Below the pieces are notes generated by a model. The model worked only from the letters and a program-made list of their open reading frames with translations, was not told the DNA's origin and searched no databases. Shown in pieces: positions 24,252 through 33,818 of a stretch of 64,000 bases of DNA. The stretch comes from Candidatus Ozemobacteraceae bacterium (GTDB taxonomy: Bacteria > Muiribacteriota > Ozemobacteria > Ozemobacterales > Ozemobacteraceae), in NCBI GenBank assembly GCA_035373905.1, contig DAOSOK010000009.1:1-64000 (forward strand), read 5' to 3'. The number at the start of each line of letters is the position of its first letter. The stretch's first letter is position 1. The translations under genes and the position numbers were made by a program.

Positions 24252-25864
24252 TTCAGGAACTTGCCGCCCTGCGCCTGTATGACTCCGCCTATTTCGTCGA
24301 TTCCCGCGGCCGGATCATCAATGTTCCCCTTTCCGACCATGATCGACAGGCCGGCGCACTCATGACGCAAAGAAAAATCCAGTTTTTCCATCCTTCCATC
24401 GTCGGCGTTCTGAAGGCCCGCGGCATGCTGAGCGCTTCGGTGTCAGAGAAACTTTCAGCCACGATCACTCCGATATCTGGCGGAATCGCGCTTTTGCAGG
24501 GACTTTCCTCGACCCACATGAACGATTTCATCGTGCAGGAAGGCAAGAGTCTTGACGTCGAGATGCCCGTCATCGGGTCCCGACATTTCCAGATGTTCTT
24601 TCCGTTCAAAGCTGACGCCAACGGAGTTGTCACTGAAGATGCGGCTCTCATGCTGATCGGGCGCCCCGAACTCGCTCCCGCCGCCGCCTTTGATGCGCTT
24701 TTCAAGACATCGTCTTCGAATTTCCGCGAGATGGACGGCGAATATGAAACGCGCATCGCCGTCTTTCGTCTCGACACGACGGTAACTGGCCGCCTGCTCG
24801 ATACCGGTGTCTGGCCGAACACGGCGTATGCCGACGAGGCCATGCGGGATCTCGCCCGGCGTTCGCTGGAAAACAGGTGGACAGGCGTGCTTTCCCGGCC
24901 CGACGAATCGATCGAAGCCGCCCGGCTCTTTTCGAGATACCCGTATATCGCCGTCGGGATCGCGGAGGCGCGCGGAAACCTGCAGCAAAGCCGGTTGTCG
25001 CTCACGTTCTGGCTGCTGGCCGCCTACACCCTCGCGCTGCTGGTTCTCGCCGGGCATTTCCTCGGCCGCCTTTTCGCAAGCCCTCTCGACGGGTTGATCG
25101 CCGCGATTCACCGGCTCCGACAGGGCGAGTTCGGCCTTGCGGTCGAAATCAGGTCGGCAGACGAGTTCGAGGTGATCGGAAACGAGCTCTCCCGCATGAG
25201 TCGTGGCGTTCGGGAGCGAAACCGGCTCCGTCGGTTCGTCTCCGGCCTCGCGGCCGACGCTGCCGCGAGCGGTCGCGAGGCGGGGACCCGCATCGAACTG
25301 ACGATCCTCTTCGCGCACATCCGCAACTTCACCGCCGTCTCTGACGCGCTCGGGGCGTCCGGTACCGTTGCGCTCCTGAATGGCTATTTCACGGCCATGG
25401 AAGCCGCCGTCGTCTCTCACGCCGGAACGATCGACAAGTTCATCGGAGACGCCGTGATGGCCGTTTTCCATCCCGACCGCACCGGCGCGGCACATCCTGC
25501 ATCGGCCTGCAGGGCGGCATCGACGATGCTGAAGGCCCTGCGCGACTTCAACATCGCCCGCTCCGCCGCCGGGGAGCGAGAAATCGGGATCGGCATCGGC
25601 ATAGCGACCGGAACGGTCATTTCCGGCCGCGTCGGCTCGGCGATACGACGGCAGGATTTCACGGTCATCGGCGACACCGTCAATCTCGCCGCACGGCTGA
25701 GTTCTCTCGCCTGTTCCGATGGATTCGGCGCTGTCCTGCTGAGCGGCTCGACCGCGTCGTCTCTGGAACCGGACTTCAGAACGCGTGCCGCAGGCGAGGT
25801 GAGAGTGAAGGGCAAACTCGAACCCGTGACGGTGCGCGAACTCGCGGCGACGGAGGAAGGGTGA
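24248..25864 (+). CDS. C-terminal part of the split receptor: second sensor region, HAMP and class III cyclase domain
   Basis: 538 codons from a GTG that overlaps the previous stop (GTGA); the family frame extends upstream to about 24173. It contains the rest of a sensor region, a membrane helix (about 254-278), HAMP (about 280-335) and a cyclase domain (about 345-535). In the domain, the first metal-binding Asp is replaced by His (H357), while the second Asp (D401), the purine Lys (K397) and the transition-state Asn (N479) and Arg (R483) are present. Alone it should be inactive or weak; the next gene has the reciprocal losses. The stop overlaps that gene's ATG by four bases. Confidence 0.8.
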   Translation: MIQELAALRLYDSAYFVDSRGRIINVPLSDHDRQAGALMTQRKIQFFHPSIVGVLKARGMLSASVSEKLSATITPISGGIALLQGLSSTHMNDFIVQEGKSLDVEMPVIGSRHFQMFFPFKADANGVVTEDAALMLIGRPELAPAAAFDALFKTSSSNFREMDGEYETRIAVFRLDTTVTGRLLDTGVWPNTAYADEAMRDLARRSLENRWTGVLSRPDESIEAARLFSRYPYIAVGIAEARGNLQQSRLSLTFWLLAAYTLALLVLAGHFLGRLFASPLDGLIAAIHRLRQGEFGLAVEIRSADEFEVIGNELSRMSRGVRERNRLRRFVSGLAADAAASGREAGTRIELTILFAHIRNFTAVSDALGASGTVALLNGYFTAMEAAVVSHAGTIDKFIGDAVMAVFHPDRTGAAHPASACRAASTMLKALRDFNIARSAAGEREIGIGIGIATGTVISGRVGSAIRRQDFTVIGDTVNLAARLSSLACSDGFGAVLLSGSTASSLEPDFRTRAAGEVRVKGKLEPVTVRELAATEEG

Positions 25865-28827
25865 TGGAGCATGCCCGGAAGATAGAAATAGCACCCAGAA
25901 TATCCCGGATCGCGCTTGCATGCCTCTGGCTGGTCGTTTTCCTGTTGCCCTCGATGCTTCTCCTGGGCGGTCTCCATGCGCTGATATCCCGTGACGAACA
26001 ACTCCAGAGGGCCATGATCGAACAATTCCTCATGGAGGAAATGAAGCAGTATGAAAAAGACCTCATGCCTCAACGTTTTTTCGAGCACTGCTTCTCGCAT
26101 GCCGCCTCAACGTTCGATGCCGTCACGTCCTCCGCCAATCCGATCCGCTCCATGAAACGGTGGGGGGCGTCCCTTTCCGCCGATCTCGGCTCTCCGTTCC
26201 ATCTTTTCGCCATCGGTGATTATTCCGGAAGATATTTTTTCCTCGAGGCCCCCCGACTCGCTCTGGAGGCATGGCCCCGGCAACGATGCCGGCAGGCGCT
26301 ACATGAACTTTTCAGCCTGCATTTCGTGAAAATGAGCGGCAGTTCCTACAACAAGTCCGATTACCGCAACGCGGCCACGTTTCTCGAGGAGATATATGGA
26401 CCGAACGGGACCCTGATCCTGTATGAGAACAGTTCGGGCAATCCGCAAGCCATCTTCAGCCGGAACGATCCCGAAACGCCGATCTGGTATTCCCGTTTCA
26501 TCGCGATCCGCCCCGGGACGAGCGTTCCTTCCTGGCACGCGCTGGTCACCGTCCGCGAGGATCGCATGAATTTGAAAAAAAGACTCGCATTCGCCGCTTC
26601 CGGGGTCATAAACGAGGGGTTCAGACGCACCCTGGCGCTGGTGGGCGGTTCGCAGTCCCCGCGCTTCATCGTCAGCGCCGGAACTCTCTGGTTCGTCGAT
26701 GTCCTGCCGAGCGAGTTCGAAAAACGGATTCTTCGGTCGAGAACGAAGGCTGCAGGCGGACGGCTTCCGATGGCGGCGGTCGGCGTGCCGCTTTCCGCCT
26801 TCGCACATCCACTCCGCCCGCTCCTTCCTCTTATCCGCACGGCCGTCATCCTTCTTCTGGCCCTCTCCGGCCTTTCCATCATCACGCTTGCCAGGGGATC
26901 CCGGCGCCTCGGCATCGGGATCCGCGGTAAAATAGTATTCGCCATAGGAGTTGGCATCTGGATCCCGCTTTTCGGCACGATCCTTTCCCTCCTTTCGTAT
27001 CAACGACTTCACGAACGGTCCTACGCCAACGACACGCTCGACGAGTTCGAACGGTATCTCGAGGCGACCGAGATGAAAATTTCCGACGTCGACACCCTCC
27101 TGGGACTCGACATCCTCGATGCCCGGAGACGCCTCGAGGGAACTCCGGAAACGTTCAATTTCGACCGCATCAAACGCCTGATCAGGTTTCACGGCAGTCT
27201 TCCCTTCAGAACCAACATGCTCACGATTGCGGCGGACGGCGCCGAAGCCCTGCCGGACCAGGAAACCATTGGTTCGGCGGCGATCTCCGGTGAGTCGCAG
27301 GAGTACGTTCTGAAGATTTTTCGGGGATTCGCCATCGATCTCATGTTCGGTCTCGGAAGCGTGCAGACGTTCCAGCCGGACCCCAAAAAGCAGCAGAAAC
27401 TGAGAACCATGTCGGACGTAACCCAGGGGCTCGGCGATGCGCTCGTCGACCCGCATTTCTTCAACCGGCTGATGACGCACCCGGGAAAACTTCTCCTCCT
27501 CCCGTTCTCGCAGATTTTCGAACGAACCGGGGCGTTTCTGTTGTATCCCGGCGGAGACCGGAGCCAGCCGCCGTATGCCCTCACGGCGATGACGTGCCTC
27601 TTCAACAGGCGGTATCAAGAGTTTCTGAAGCTCGCGGCGCCTGTCGACGCGTTGCTGATGCCCCCGACCAGCGGCTACGCGGTGAAACAGGCGCTGTACA
27701 AATTCGACTCGAAAAAGAGTCTTGCTTTGGACAAGAATGATTTTCCGCCGGTCTCCAGCCTCGATCCCGACCTTCAGCGCATCGCTCTCCAATGCGCGAA
27801 CGAGCAGACCGACCTTCGGTATGATCGTTCCAGGCATGCCCGGCCACGGCTCATCGTCGCCAGGAATCTCCGAGATGTGCCGTTCGTCGGCGCCATCATC
27901 GCCGAACCCGTTTCAGGCCGTCAGAGCCTGCAACTGGCGTTCGCCGTCATCGGAATCGCGTTTCTGTTGTTCGCCGGCGCCTCGTTCGGAACGGCCGCGA
28001 TGCTGTGGCGCCCGCTCAAAGCGTGTCTGACAGCCATCCGCCGAACCGCGTCCGGCCGCTATGACTGGCAGCTCGACGTTCGCACCGGGGACGAGCTTGA
28101 AACGTTCGCGGATGCGCTGAACGACATGGTTGCGGGAATCAGGGAGCGCGAGCGGATGAGCAGGTTCGTATCCGACGATGCGATGGCAATCGCCGCATCG
28201 GACGACGATTCCATGATGCATCCCGGCGGCGAGTATCGGGACGTGACGGTGATGACGTCCGACATCCGCGACTTCACCACCCTCTCCGAAGCTCATCCTC
28301 CCGAGGAGATCGTTGCGATGCTCAATGCCTACTTCACCCGCATGGAGGCCTGCATCATCGCGAACGGGGGCACCATCGACAAGTTCGTCGGCGACGCACT
28401 CACGGCCGTGTTCCGCGATGACTCACCTGCGGGCGGCCAGGCCATCAGAGCATGTTCCGCGGCTCTGGAGATGCGGCGCGAGCTTGCCGCGTTGAACCGG
28501 GAGCGTGAGTCTTCCGGCCTGTTCACGATCAGGACTGGTATCGGCATCGCAAGCGGGCGCGTCATCGCGGGTCGGGTCGGCTCGAGTTCCGGACGTCTCG
28601 ACGCGACGTTCATCGGGGAGGCCGTGCTGCTGGCCTCGTTCGTCGAAACTCGGTCGAAACTGGCCTTCAGAAGCGGCATCGTGGTGGCGCCGTCGACGGT
28701 CCGGCTTCTGCGCGGCCGCGGCCGGCTCGAGTTTCTCGAACGCGTCACGCCCGAGGGAAAGAGCCGGGCTTTTACACTGTATGAGCTGACCGACCTGCGC
28801 GACTCAGCCGATGAAGGCGATGCATGA
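25861..28827 (+). CDS. Class III adenylate cyclase receptor lacking transition-state residues
   Basis: A 988-residue receptor with a helix near 14-42, a sensor region, helices near 316-333 and 352-378, a second sensor region, a helix near 691-717, HAMP (about 718-770) and a cyclase domain (about 785-975). The domain has both metal aspartates (D801 in SDIRDFT, D845 in VGDALTAVF) and the purine Lys (K841). The transition-state Asn and Arg, needed on the partner subunit, are L923 and F927. A homodimer would lack catalysis, but a dimer with the upstream protein would have one complete site. It is translationally coupled to that gene by an ATGA overlap. Confidence 0.85.
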   Translation: MMEHARKIEIAPRISRIALACLWLVVFLLPSMLLLGGLHALISRDEQLQRAMIEQFLMEEMKQYEKDLMPQRFFEHCFSHAASTFDAVTSSANPIRSMKRWGASLSADLGSPFHLFAIGDYSGRYFFLEAPRLALEAWPRQRCRQALHELFSLHFVKMSGSSYNKSDYRNAATFLEEIYGPNGTLILYENSSGNPQAIFSRNDPETPIWYSRFIAIRPGTSVPSWHALVTVREDRMNLKKRLAFAASGVINEGFRRTLALVGGSQSPRFIVSAGTLWFVDVLPSEFEKRILRSRTKAAGGRLPMAAVGVPLSAFAHPLRPLLPLIRTAVILLLALSGLSIITLARGSRRLGIGIRGKIVFAIGVGIWIPLFGTILSLLSYQRLHERSYANDTLDEFERYLEATEMKISDVDTLLGLDILDARRRLEGTPETFNFDRIKRLIRFHGSLPFRTNMLTIAADGAEALPDQETIGSAAISGESQEYVLKIFRGFAIDLMFGLGSVQTFQPDPKKQQKLRTMSDVTQGLGDALVDPHFFNRLMTHPGKLLLLPFSQIFERTGAFLLYPGGDRSQPPYALTAMTCLFNRRYQEFLKLAAPVDALLMPPTSGYAVKQALYKFDSKKSLALDKNDFPPVSSLDPDLQRIALQCANEQTDLRYDRSRHARPRLIVARNLRDVPFVGAIIAEPVSGRQSLQLAFAVIGIAFLLFAGASFGTAAMLWRPLKACLTAIRRTASGRYDWQLDVRTGDELETFADALNDMVAGIRERERMSRFVSDDAMAIAASDDDSMMHPGGEYRDVTVMTSDIRDFTTLSEAHPPEEIVAMLNAYFTRMEACIIANGGTIDKFVGDALTAVFRDDSPAGGQAIRACSAALEMRRELAALNRERESSGLFTIRTGIGIASGRVIAGRVGSSSGRLDATFIGEAVLLASFVETRSKLAFRSGIVVAPSTVRLLRGRGRLEFLERVTPEGKSRAFTLYELTDLRDSADEGDA

Positions 28828-28866
28828 CCGTCCCGGCTTCGCCGAGTCGGCGCAGATGCGCGCCGG

Positions 28867-29967
28867 TCAGCGGCGGCGCTTCGGCCGGCGTTCCCCGGCA
28901 TCCGGCGGGCAGATGAGGGTGATCTCGTTCCGGTCGTGGAACAGGTGTTTCACCCGGAGCCGGTCGAGAGCGAACCGCTTTCCGAGCCTTTCTATAGCAT
29001 CAAGAATAGAAGAAGGGTCTTTCCCGCGGAACTTGACGTTCACGACGAAACCGCGGCACAGGCCGGCTTCAAGCCAGCGTTCGACGAGGCCGAGCGTCGC
29101 CATCGGCCGCACGATCATGTCGCACAGCAGCCAGTCGACGGGTTTTTCCGGCATGTATTCGTAGCCGTTGTCCCGACGGTGCTCGCAGTTCGCATCGGCC
29201 GCGATCCGCCGGTCGAGATCCGCCGCGTCGACGGCCGTGACGCGCGCGCCCCGCCGGAGGGCCGACCAGGTCCAGCCGCCCGGCGCCGCGCCGATGTCGA
29301 CGCAGGTCTGGCCACGCTTCGGCGCAGTTCCGGCCTCGAGCCAGGCCTCCTCGAGTTTGTAATAGGAGCGGCAGGGTGCGACGGGGTCGTGCCCGATGAG
29401 AACGTCGGGAGAAGGCCACGGCGCCGGCGCCATGATGCCGGCGGCATCGCGCCCCAGTTGCGCGACGCTGAGCCAGAGCTCGTCCTTTTTCGTCAAAAGG
29501 CCCGTCACGACGATCCCGCGGCCGGCCTCCGCGATCTCCTGCCAAGGCCGTCGCCGCTCGGTAGCGCGTTTCCGGTAGGTTCGCATCCGCTCGTCGAACA
29601 GGTCCGAGACGAGGGACGCCCGCGCATGAATATCGGCGTACGTTTCGGATTCGCACGTCCACGCGTCCGGGGTCGAGAAGCCGGCGGTCCAGTTCATCGA
29701 GACGGAATCGAGCAGCGCATCCGCCCCCTCTCCCGCGAGCCTGGCGAGGTCACGAGCGCCGTCGGCCGTGATCCGAACGAGGTCCGGGAGACGGTTCCGC
29801 GCGAAGACCGTGTCGCACCGCATCAGGGCCGGGATGCGCCTGGCCGTCACGAGACCGGGGGCGGCGGCGGAGGCTTCGGCTCCCGGCGCGACGGCCGTCA
29901 GTTCGTCGATGAGGGGCTGTTCCCAGCCGATCGCGCAGACGAACCCGATGCGGGGTTCAGAGGCCAT
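28867..29967 (-). CDS. RlmM-like ribosomal RNA 2'-O-methyltransferase
   Basis: A 366-residue methyltransferase with an N-terminal region (1-190) and a C-terminal FtsJ/RrmJ Rossmann domain. The domain shows the K-D-K-E set of 2'-O-methyltransferases: Lys in SYYKLEEAW (about 205), the SAM loop VDIGAAPGGWTW (about 225), Asp in LLCDMIV (about 285), Lys in VNVKFRG and Glu in NEITLICP. The layout matches RlmM (YgdE), which methylates C2498 of 23S rRNA, but the rRNA target is inferred. It is the last gene of the pilT operon and overlaps the regulator gene by 11 bases. Confidence 0.8.
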   Translation of the reverse strand: MASEPRIGFVCAIGWEQPLIDELTAVAPGAEASAAAPGLVTARRIPALMRCDTVFARNRLPDLVRITADGARDLARLAGEGADALLDSVSMNWTAGFSTPDAWTCESETYADIHARASLVSDLFDERMRTYRKRATERRRPWQEIAEAGRGIVVTGLLTKKDELWLSVAQLGRDAAGIMAPAPWPSPDVLIGHDPVAPCRSYYKLEEAWLEAGTAPKRGQTCVDIGAAPGGWTWSALRRGARVTAVDAADLDRRIAADANCEHRRDNGYEYMPEKPVDWLLCDMIVRPMATLGLVERWLEAGLCRGFVVNVKFRGKDPSSILDAIERLGKRFALDRLRVKHLFHDRNEITLICPPDAGERRPKRRR

Positions 29968-31471
29968 ACTTCTCGATCTTGGCGCGTAGTGTATTTCTCG
30001 TTATACCAAGGTAATTCGCCGTCTGGACCTGGTTGGCCTTGAACATGTTCAGGGCCTGCAGGAGGAGTTCGCGTTCGACGGCGTCCATCAGGCGCTCGTG
30101 GGCGCACCCCGCGATGTTCTCGCGGAGGGACTGGGCGACGAAATTCCGGATGTGCTGCTCGACCGTCTCCTCGTGCGCCTGGCCGCCGATGACGACTCCC
30201 GGCGCCTGGGCGGGAGCCTGCTCATGACCTGCCGGAATCGGCTGAATTCCCTGGGTGTGCAGCGGAGGCGCGGCGGACGGAGCGGGCGGCTGTGGTCTCG
30301 CGCTTCCCTGACGCACCTCTATGGGAAGGTGCTCGGGAAGAATGACCTGGTCGCGACCGAGGGTATATGACTGTTCGATCGCGTTTCGCAGTTCCCGGAC
30401 GTTGCCGGGCCAGGAATACGCCGTCAGGATCGACAGGGCCTCGTCGGAGATGCTTTTCGGGACGCCCTTTCTCTGGGCCGCGAGCTGGGTGCAGAAATAA
30501 CTCGCAAGCAGGGGAATGTCCTCGGCTCTGGTCCTGAGGGGCGGGAGGTGGATCTCGATCACCTTGATGCGGTGGTAGAGATCTTCGCGAAACCGGCCGT
30601 CATGGATCGCCTTGCGAAGATCCTTGTTCGTCGCGGCGATGATGCGCACGTCGACCTTGATGCGCTTGTTGCCGCCGACCCGCACGATCTGCCGCTCCTC
30701 GAGCACGCGCAGGAGCTGGGCCTGCATCTCGAGGCTCATGTCGCCGATCTCGTCGAGGAACAGGGTTCCGCCCTGTGCGAGTTCGAATACGCCCGGTTTC
30801 GATGTGTTCGCGCCGGTGAACGCGCCCTTCTCGTAGCCGAACAATTCGGCTTCCATGAGGCTCTCTGTGATCGCCGTGCAGTTGATCGCCCAGAACGGCT
30901 TGGAGGCGCGGTTCGAATTGTAATGCACCGCCTGGGCCACGAGTTCCTTTCCCGAACCGGACTCGCCGGTCACGAGAACGGTGACGTCTTCGGCCGACAC
31001 CTTTCCGATCAGCTTGTAGACTTCCTGCATCGGAGAACTGTTTCCCTTGAGACCGCCCGTCATGTCACCGGAGGTCTCGGGCAGGTCGGCGGCCTTGACG
31101 GTGCGCGCGTTCAGGCCTCTTCCGATCAGCAGCAGACATTCGTCGATATTGAACGGTTTGCTGAGAAAATCGTAGGCGCCGAGCTTCATCGCCGAGACCG
31201 TCGTCTCCATATCCGTATACGCGGTCATGACGATGACCTGCGCGTCGGGATAGGATTCTCGGATTTTTTTGAGTACCTGCAGGCCGTCCATCTCGGGCAT
31301 ACGAATGTCGAGCAGAGTGAGGTCGGGACGGACGCTTTCGAAGATCGCGAGGCCCTTCGCGCCGGTTTCGGCAAGGAAGACGTCGTATCCGGCCTTTTTC
31401 AGGGCCTTCTCGAATGCCCACCTGACGCTGTGTTCGTCGTCAACCACAAGGATCTTTGCAGAAAGGGTCAT
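29957..31471 (-). CDS. NtrC-family sigma54-dependent response regulator
   Basis: A 504-residue activator with three domains: receiver (1-120; VVDDE and phospho-acceptor Asp in LTLLDIRMPEMDG near 54), sigma54-interacting AAA+ ATPase (about 140-380; Walker A GESGSGKE, sigma54-contact GYEKGAFTGA, LFLDEIGDM) and a C-terminal Fis-type helix-turn-helix (about 455-504; ANYLGITRNTLRAKI). All key residues are intact, so it should activate RpoN promoters once phosphorylated. No kinase is adjacent; the soluble kinase at 19075-19860 is a possible partner. The ATG overlaps the preceding stop by four bases. Residues 385-440 form a Pro/Gln/Ala-rich linker. Confidence 0.92.
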   Translation of the reverse strand: MTLSAKILVVDDEHSVRWAFEKALKKAGYDVFLAETGAKGLAIFESVRPDLTLLDIRMPEMDGLQVLKKIRESYPDAQVIVMTAYTDMETTVSAMKLGAYDFLSKPFNIDECLLLIGRGLNARTVKAADLPETSGDMTGGLKGNSSPMQEVYKLIGKVSAEDVTVLVTGESGSGKELVAQAVHYNSNRASKPFWAINCTAITESLMEAELFGYEKGAFTGANTSKPGVFELAQGGTLFLDEIGDMSLEMQAQLLRVLEERQIVRVGGNKRIKVDVRIIAATNKDLRKAIHDGRFREDLYHRIKVIEIHLPPLRTRAEDIPLLASYFCTQLAAQRKGVPKSISDEALSILTAYSWPGNVRELRNAIEQSYTLGRDQVILPEHLPIEVRQGSARPQPPAPSAAPPLHTQGIQPIPAGHEQAPAQAPGVVIGGQAHEETVEQHIRNFVAQSLRENIAGCAHERLMDAVERELLLQALNMFKANQVQTANYLGITRNTLRAKIEKYGL

Positions 31472-32445
31472 ACCTCCAACTCCTCTTGAAGGCGAGGCAT
31501 CGGTTCGCAGGCTTCCTCGTCCTCGTCGGTGTTCTTTCGGTGTCCGTGACGTCCCGCCGGGCTTGCCATGGGGTCGATGAATCTGTCACCGTGCAGGATG
31601 ATGACGCGGCAGCCCGGGTTGATCCGCTTCACCGCCTCGGCGACGCAATCGCGGATCTCGTCGTGCGAGTACCGCAGGGAGACGTGAAACAGCATCAGCG
31701 TGCCGGCACGGGCGTCTTTCGCCGTCTGGAGGACATCGCTCAGCGCCGAGTGCTGCTGGAAATTCCGCTCGTCGTCGTCAAGCCGGAGATACGTGCATTC
31801 GTGGCAGAGGAACAGCGTATCCCTGATCGAATCGGGATTGATCGGCCGCGAGTCGCCGCCGTAGGTGAAGATGATCTGTTCGAAGCTTTCGGCGACGGCC
31901 TCCTTGCCGAGACGAAGAATGGCGGCGTTGATCTCGTTCTGGGGCATTCCGACGTATTCGGCTTTCAACCGGCGGCGCATCTCGACGATGTTGAAGCCGA
32001 GGCTCAACTGTTTATGCGAATGCTGCGTCCGAAACGTGCGCATGAAGGTCTTCCCGCGGCCGTCCTCGAACTCGATGCGCTCTCCCGCCTCGACTGGCCG
32101 CCAGACCAGGTCGAAGGAGAGTTCGTGCTGGGTGCTGGCGAGATACTGACGGATGACCTCGATCAGGGTGTTGTTCTTGGGATAGAAGATCTCGAGGGTC
32201 GCCGTCTGGTCGCCGGCGCCAAGATTCCGGATGTTCACGAGATTTATCAGACCTGCTATATGATCGGCATGACCGTGCGACAGGAAAATCTTTCGAATGC
32301 CGAACACGCGATTCAACAGGGCCGTCGCGATCCCCTCCCCCGCATCGAACAGGACGTTGAAGCGTCGGTGATACAGCCAGGTCGAGAACAGGGCCCGTGA
32401 AAACCCGCGCAACTGGTCCTGGAGGGGGAATGCTGGTTTGTGCAT
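31468..32445 (-). CDS. RNase Z-like metallo-beta-lactamase-fold hydrolase
   Basis: A 325-residue MBL-fold protein with the metal motif SHGHADHIAG (about 56-65), a GGDSRP strand (about 193), HECTYL (about 211) and HVSLRY (about 253), together typical of the RNase Z / ElaC family that trims tRNA 3' ends. The N-terminus is slightly different from classical RNase Z, lacking the LGTG opening, so a related phosphodiesterase is possible. Residues after 290 form a charged tail. The ATG at 32445 lies six bases after pilT; a GGAAC-type site is weak. Its stop overlaps the regulator gene start. Confidence 0.75.
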   Translation of the reverse strand: MHKPAFPLQDQLRGFSRALFSTWLYHRRFNVLFDAGEGIATALLNRVFGIRKIFLSHGHADHIAGLINLVNIRNLGAGDQTATLEIFYPKNNTLIEVIRQYLASTQHELSFDLVWRPVEAGERIEFEDGRGKTFMRTFRTQHSHKQLSLGFNIVEMRRRLKAEYVGMPQNEINAAILRLGKEAVAESFEQIIFTYGGDSRPINPDSIRDTLFLCHECTYLRLDDDERNFQQHSALSDVLQTAKDARAGTLMLFHVSLRYSHDEIRDCVAEAVKRINPGCRVIILHGDRFIDPMASPAGRHGHRKNTDEDEEACEPMPRLQEELEV

Positions 32446-32450
32446 GTCGA

Positions 32451-33509
32451 TCAGAGTTCCTTGAAGGCCATGGGATTCTTCACTTTCGACAGAGCGATGT
32501 CGTAGGCGATGCGGCCCTGCTGGTAGAGGGTCTTGAGGCTTCTGTCCATCGAGACCATGCCGAATTCGGCGCCCGTCTGGATGAATGTGTCGAGCTGGGG
32601 GATCTTGTTCTCACGGATGATGCGCCGGACGGCCGGGGTCGCGATCAACAGCTCGTAGGCGAGGACGCGGCCGTTCTTGTCGACGGTCGGGAGCAGCTGC
32701 TGCGAGATGATGCCCTGGAGGGAGTTCGCGAGCTGGATCCGGATCTGCTCGTGCTGGAACGGCGGGAACACGTCTACGATACGGTCGATCGTCTGCTGGG
32801 CGTCGCTGGTATGGAGCGTCGCGATGACGAGGTGGCCGGTTTCGGCGGCGGTGATCGCCGTCGAGATCGTCTCGAGGTCGCGCATCTCGCCGATGCCGAT
32901 GATGTCGGGGTCCTGGCGGAGGATGTGCCTCAGCGCCATGGCGAACGACTTCGTGTCGCTATGCACCTCACGCTGGAGGACGATCGACTTTTTATGGCGG
33001 TGAATATATTCGATCGGGTCCTCGATCGTGATGATGCGGCAGCGGCGTTCCCGGTTGATCTGGTCGAGCAGGGAGTTGAACGTCGTCGTCTTGCCGACGC
33101 CGGTCGGCCCGGTGACGAGAACGAGACCGTTCGGTTTCCGCGAAAGCTCAAGCGCTGCGTCGGAGAGGCCCAGCTCCTGGAGAGATTTTATCTGGGGTTG
33201 TATAATTCGAAGGGATGCTTCGGTGTTGCCGCGCTCGCGGAACACGTTGACGCGGAAACGGCCGATTCCCGGGATATCGAGGGAAAAATCCAGCTCCCAC
33301 TCCTGCTCGAACTTCTCGATCTGCTCGTCGTTGAGGATCGACGTGACGAGTTCCCTGCACGTTTCGGAAGAGAGATTGTCGAAGGGGAGGGTGACAATTT
33401 CGCCATGAACGCGTGCCGCGGGCGGAAGCCCCACCGACAGGTGGAGATCGGACGCTTCCTTTTCCTGACAAAGCCGCAGCAGCCCCTGCATCGTGGTGGA
33501 ACCGATCAT
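32451..33509 (-). CDS. pilT: Type IV pilus retraction ATPase PilT
   Basis: A 352-residue PilT-family ATPase that powers pilus retraction and twitching. Motifs are intact: Walker A VTGPTGVGKTTT (about 130-141), Asp box near 165, Walker B IIGIGEMRDLET (about 195-206) and His box HLVIATLHTSDAQQT (about 219-233). An AIRAG-type retraction motif is not obvious (PAVRRIIRE near 301). The ATG at 33509 is preferred because GGGAG lies seven bases upstream; the frame is open 19 codons further. It is the first gene of the operon with rnz-like, ntrC-like and rlmM-like genes, an arrangement that suggests surface motility genes share control with RNA processing. Confidence 0.92.
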   Translation of the reverse strand: MIGSTTMQGLLRLCQEKEASDLHLSVGLPPAARVHGEIVTLPFDNLSSETCRELVTSILNDEQIEKFEQEWELDFSLDIPGIGRFRVNVFRERGNTEASLRIIQPQIKSLQELGLSDAALELSRKPNGLVLVTGPTGVGKTTTFNSLLDQINRERRCRIITIEDPIEYIHRHKKSIVLQREVHSDTKSFAMALRHILRQDPDIIGIGEMRDLETISTAITAAETGHLVIATLHTSDAQQTIDRIVDVFPPFQHEQIRIQLANSLQGIISQQLLPTVDKNGRVLAYELLIATPAVRRIIRENKIPQLDTFIQTGAEFGMVSMDRSLKTLYQQGRIAYDIALSKVKNPMAFKEL

Positions 33510-33620
33510 CGAGTTCTCCCGGCGTTCACAAATTCGTCCCGGCATCGTCGTGCCGTAAAGCCGCATGTTACCACGAAGGGAACCCGATCCGCCACAGACA
33601 ACCGCACGCCGGGGGCGGGG

Positions 33621-33818
33621 TTATTTCGTGCGGGTGGTGTTCTGGGTGGTGACGGGGGCCGAGTAGTATTCCGAGGTGAACTGTTTCTTCTCGACCCGAG
33701 CGTTGAGAAGCTGCTGGAGTTCCTTCGCGACCTCATCGCAGGCCTTGCCGAACCCCTCCAGGCGCATTTCGACCTGGCCGTCGGGCTTGATGACGATGGA
33801 AATCTCTTCTTTCTTCAT
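33621..33818 (-). CDS. DUF2997-like small protein
   Basis: A 65-residue protein: a beta strand ISIVIKPDGQVEM, then GFGKACDEVAKELQQLL with the conserved Cys, as in DUF2997 proteins. Function is unknown. These small proteins often accompany DUF1257 and Ycf46-type ATPases, as here. The ATG at 33818 overlaps the TPR gene stop (ATGA), which fixes the start. The last 20 residues are a polar tail. Confidence 0.7.
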   Translation of the reverse strand: MKKEEISIVIKPDGQVEMRLEGFGKACDEVAKELQQLLNARVEKKQFTSEYYSAPVTTQNTTRTK

